Positions 6,250 through 7,371 of a stretch of 7,371 nucleotides of DNA are shown here, piece by piece. A program made the position numbers and the translations under genes. Positions within the stretch are counted from its first letter, which is position 1. Each line of letters opens with the position of its first letter. Below the pieces are notes generated by a model that did no database searches, was not told the DNA's origin, and was given only the letters and a program-made list of their open reading frames with translations. The stretch comes from an uncultured Clostridia bacterium (GTDB taxonomy: Bacteria > Bacillota > Clostridia > Peptostreptococcales > Anaerovoracaceae), in the NCBI GenBank assembly GCA_945788655.1, contig CALZMV010000065.1:1-7371 (forward strand). Reading direction: 5' to 3'.

Positions 6250-6455
6250 ATTTTATCCAATTAGAATCAAATGCACAATACGCCCAATGGCATAAGCAAC
6301 TTTCAGGGCGATTTGTCGCACATCAGGGAGGATATTTCTATTCCTACGGCCTGTTTGGTTTTCTGGACGAGTGGATCAACCGTGGCTTTTACGAAACACC
6401 GGAGCAGATTACGGAGCTTTTCCGAAAGATGATGCAAAGAAAGGAGACCCTGTGA
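6237..6455 (+). pseudogene. TetR/AcrR-family regulator, C-terminal remnant (5' part missing)
   Basis: The open frame from 6237 to the TGA at 6453-6455 encodes about 72 residues. Its last 45 or so match the C-terminal ligand-binding region typical of TetR/AcrR regulators (FYSYGLFGFLDEWINRGF, then ETPEQITELFRKM). The frame has no usable ATG or GTG start before this region and is closed by a TAA at 6234-6236. The DNA-binding domain and most of the regulatory domain are absent, so this cannot be a working repressor. Homology probably begins around 6261-6273. Its end lies 1 bp before the hydrolase start, and the hydrolase ribosome binding site is inside it, so the two were once co-transcribed. The richer GC of its third codon positions matches the hydrolase and not the genes to the left. 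Confidence 0.75.
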
Positions 6456-6456
6456 T

Positions 6457-7371
6457 ATGAAATTTTTGTTTTTTCTCGTCGTACTGTTTCTTTTGTCTGT
6501 TTTGATTGCATGGTATTCCTACCGCGAAGCATTCTATGCACCAAAGACAAGGACCGAAGATATCTACGCTCTTCCCCGGGGTGAGCAATATAAAAAAGAG
6601 AGGCCGCGAATGCTGGCACTCATTCGTCAGATGGATGATATTCCTTATGAATCAGTATCCACTTCCGCCCGGGACGGCACAATTCTGTCAGCCCGATACT
6701 ATCATATCAGGGACGGTGCACCCCTTCAGATTCAGTTTCATGGCTATCGGGGAACTGCCCTTCGGGATTTTTGCGGCGGTAACAAGCTGGCTCGGGAATC
6801 CGGACAGAACACCCTTGTTGTGGATCAACGTTCGCACGGCAGAAGCGGTGGAACTACAATCACCTTTGGCATTCGTGAAAGGCTGGACTGCCTCTGCTGG
6901 GTGGAATACGCCAATCAACGCTTTGGTTCAGATACGCCTGTTTTTCTTTCAGGCGTGTCCATGGGAGCTGCCACGGTTTTGATGGCCTCCGAATTGGAGC
7001 TTCCCGACAATGTGGTCGGAATCATTGCAGACTGCCCCTATTCCTCACCGGAAGCCATCATCCGCAAAGTCTGCCGTGAGGATATGCATCTGCCGCCCGC
7101 ACTGGTCATGCCTTTCATCCGACTTGGAGCTAAACTGTTCGGGCATTTTGACCTTAAGGAATCCAGTGCTGTTCAGGCAGTAAAAAACACAAAAACTCCA
7201 ATACTGCTTCTCCACGGTGAGGATGACCGTTTTGTGCCTTGTGACATGAGCAGGGAGATCTACGCCGCCTGCACAGGAGCAAAAACCTGCATTACTTTTC
7301 CCAATGCAGGACATGGGGTTAGTTATATTGTTGACACAGAAAAATATTCCGAGGCGGTTTCCCGATTCGTC
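6457..7371 (+). CDS. Membrane-anchored alpha/beta hydrolase (partial, 3' end beyond right edge)
   Basis: The first 305 codons of an alpha/beta-hydrolase fold protein are present, with no stop before the window ends. An N-terminal hydrophobic helix (residues 2-20, FLFFLVVLFLLSVLIAW) looks like a membrane anchor or uncleaved signal. Catalytic features are clear: oxyanion loop HGYRG (95-99), DQRSHGRSGG (123-132), nucleophile elbow GVSMG with Ser168, acid Asp257 in HGEDDRFVP (253-261) and His286 in AGHG (284-287). Layout and size resemble the B. subtilis YqkD type of uncharacterised serine hydrolases. At 305 residues it is probably nearly complete. The ATG at 6457 has AAGGAG (6441-6446) upstream, lying within the end of the TetR remnant. 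The preceding regulator is broken, so control of this gene is uncertain. Substrate unknown; esterase or peptidase activity is possible. Confidence 0.9.
   Translation, partial: MKFLFFLVVLFLLSVLIAWYSYREAFYAPKTRTEDIYALPRGEQYKKERPRMLALIRQMDDIPYESVSTSARDGTILSARYYHIRDGAPLQIQFHGYRGTALRDFCGGNKLARESGQNTLVVDQRSHGRSGGTTITFGIRERLDCLCWVEYANQRFGSDTPVFLSGVSMGAATVLMASELELPDNVVGIIADCPYSSPEAIIRKVCREDMHLPPALVMPFIRLGAKLFGHFDLKESSAVQAVKNTKTPILLLHGEDDRFVPCDMSREIYAACTGAKTCITFPNAGHGVSYIVDTEKYSEAVSRFV

Noticed and set aside
6506..6982. Plus-strand 158-residue open frame
   Set aside because: It overlaps the alpha/beta hydrolase in another frame; the hydrolase frame carries all catalytic motifs and a ribosome binding site.
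7045..7314. Minus-strand 89-residue open frame
   Set aside because: It is the antisense shadow of the hydrolase, with no ribosome binding site or recognisable motif.

Overview
The window looks like accessory chromosome from a low-to-mid GC Firmicute, most likely a Clostridia member. The basis is the AGGAG-type ribosome binding sites, near-consensus sigma-A promoters, and Clostridia-style heavy-metal ATPase and heterodimeric ABC exporter proteins. I cannot name a genus. Everything from the left edge to about 5.7 kb lies on the minus strand; the right end is on the plus strand and is visibly more GC-rich.

Layout, following minus-strand transcription from right to left. (a) 5735-3505: a metal-efflux operon. 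A promoter with perfect TTGACA and TATAAT boxes has a 16-bp palindrome filling its 18-bp spacer, and a second similar palindrome lies just downstream. It drives a 73-residue free-standing HMA metal-binding protein and a 611-residue P1B ATPase (CadA/ZntA type, Zn/Cd/Pb) that lacks the usual N-terminal HMA domain. (b) 3464-1: a drug-efflux type operon. A TTGACG-17-TATAAT promoter has its -35 box in the loop of a perfect hairpin. Three tandem 15-bp repeats start at the predicted transcription start and are the obvious candidate operator. They are followed by a MarR-family regulator, an ABC half-transporter with a degenerate ATP site (Asp for the catalytic Glu, Gln for the H-loop His), and a second half-transporter that overlaps it by 8 bp and runs off the left edge. 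The two ABC proteins should form one heterodimeric exporter of the BmrCD/TM287-288 kind, repressed by the MarR protein.

(c) 5736-6260 holds no convincing intact gene. It carries several inverted repeats, a short minus-strand reading frame of unknown product with an in-phase A AAA AAG heptamer and a long open -1 frame, and a short C-terminal-looking fragment. (d) 6237-7371, plus strand: the last ~70 codons of a TetR-family regulator with no start codon (its 5' part is missing), then a membrane-anchored alpha/beta hydrolase that runs off the right edge. The change in base composition and the loss of the TetR 5' end suggest a recombination joint near 6200-6260.

Nothing here is a clearly new system. 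The points most worth checking are the two unusual promoter/operator arrangements and the candidate frameshift site.
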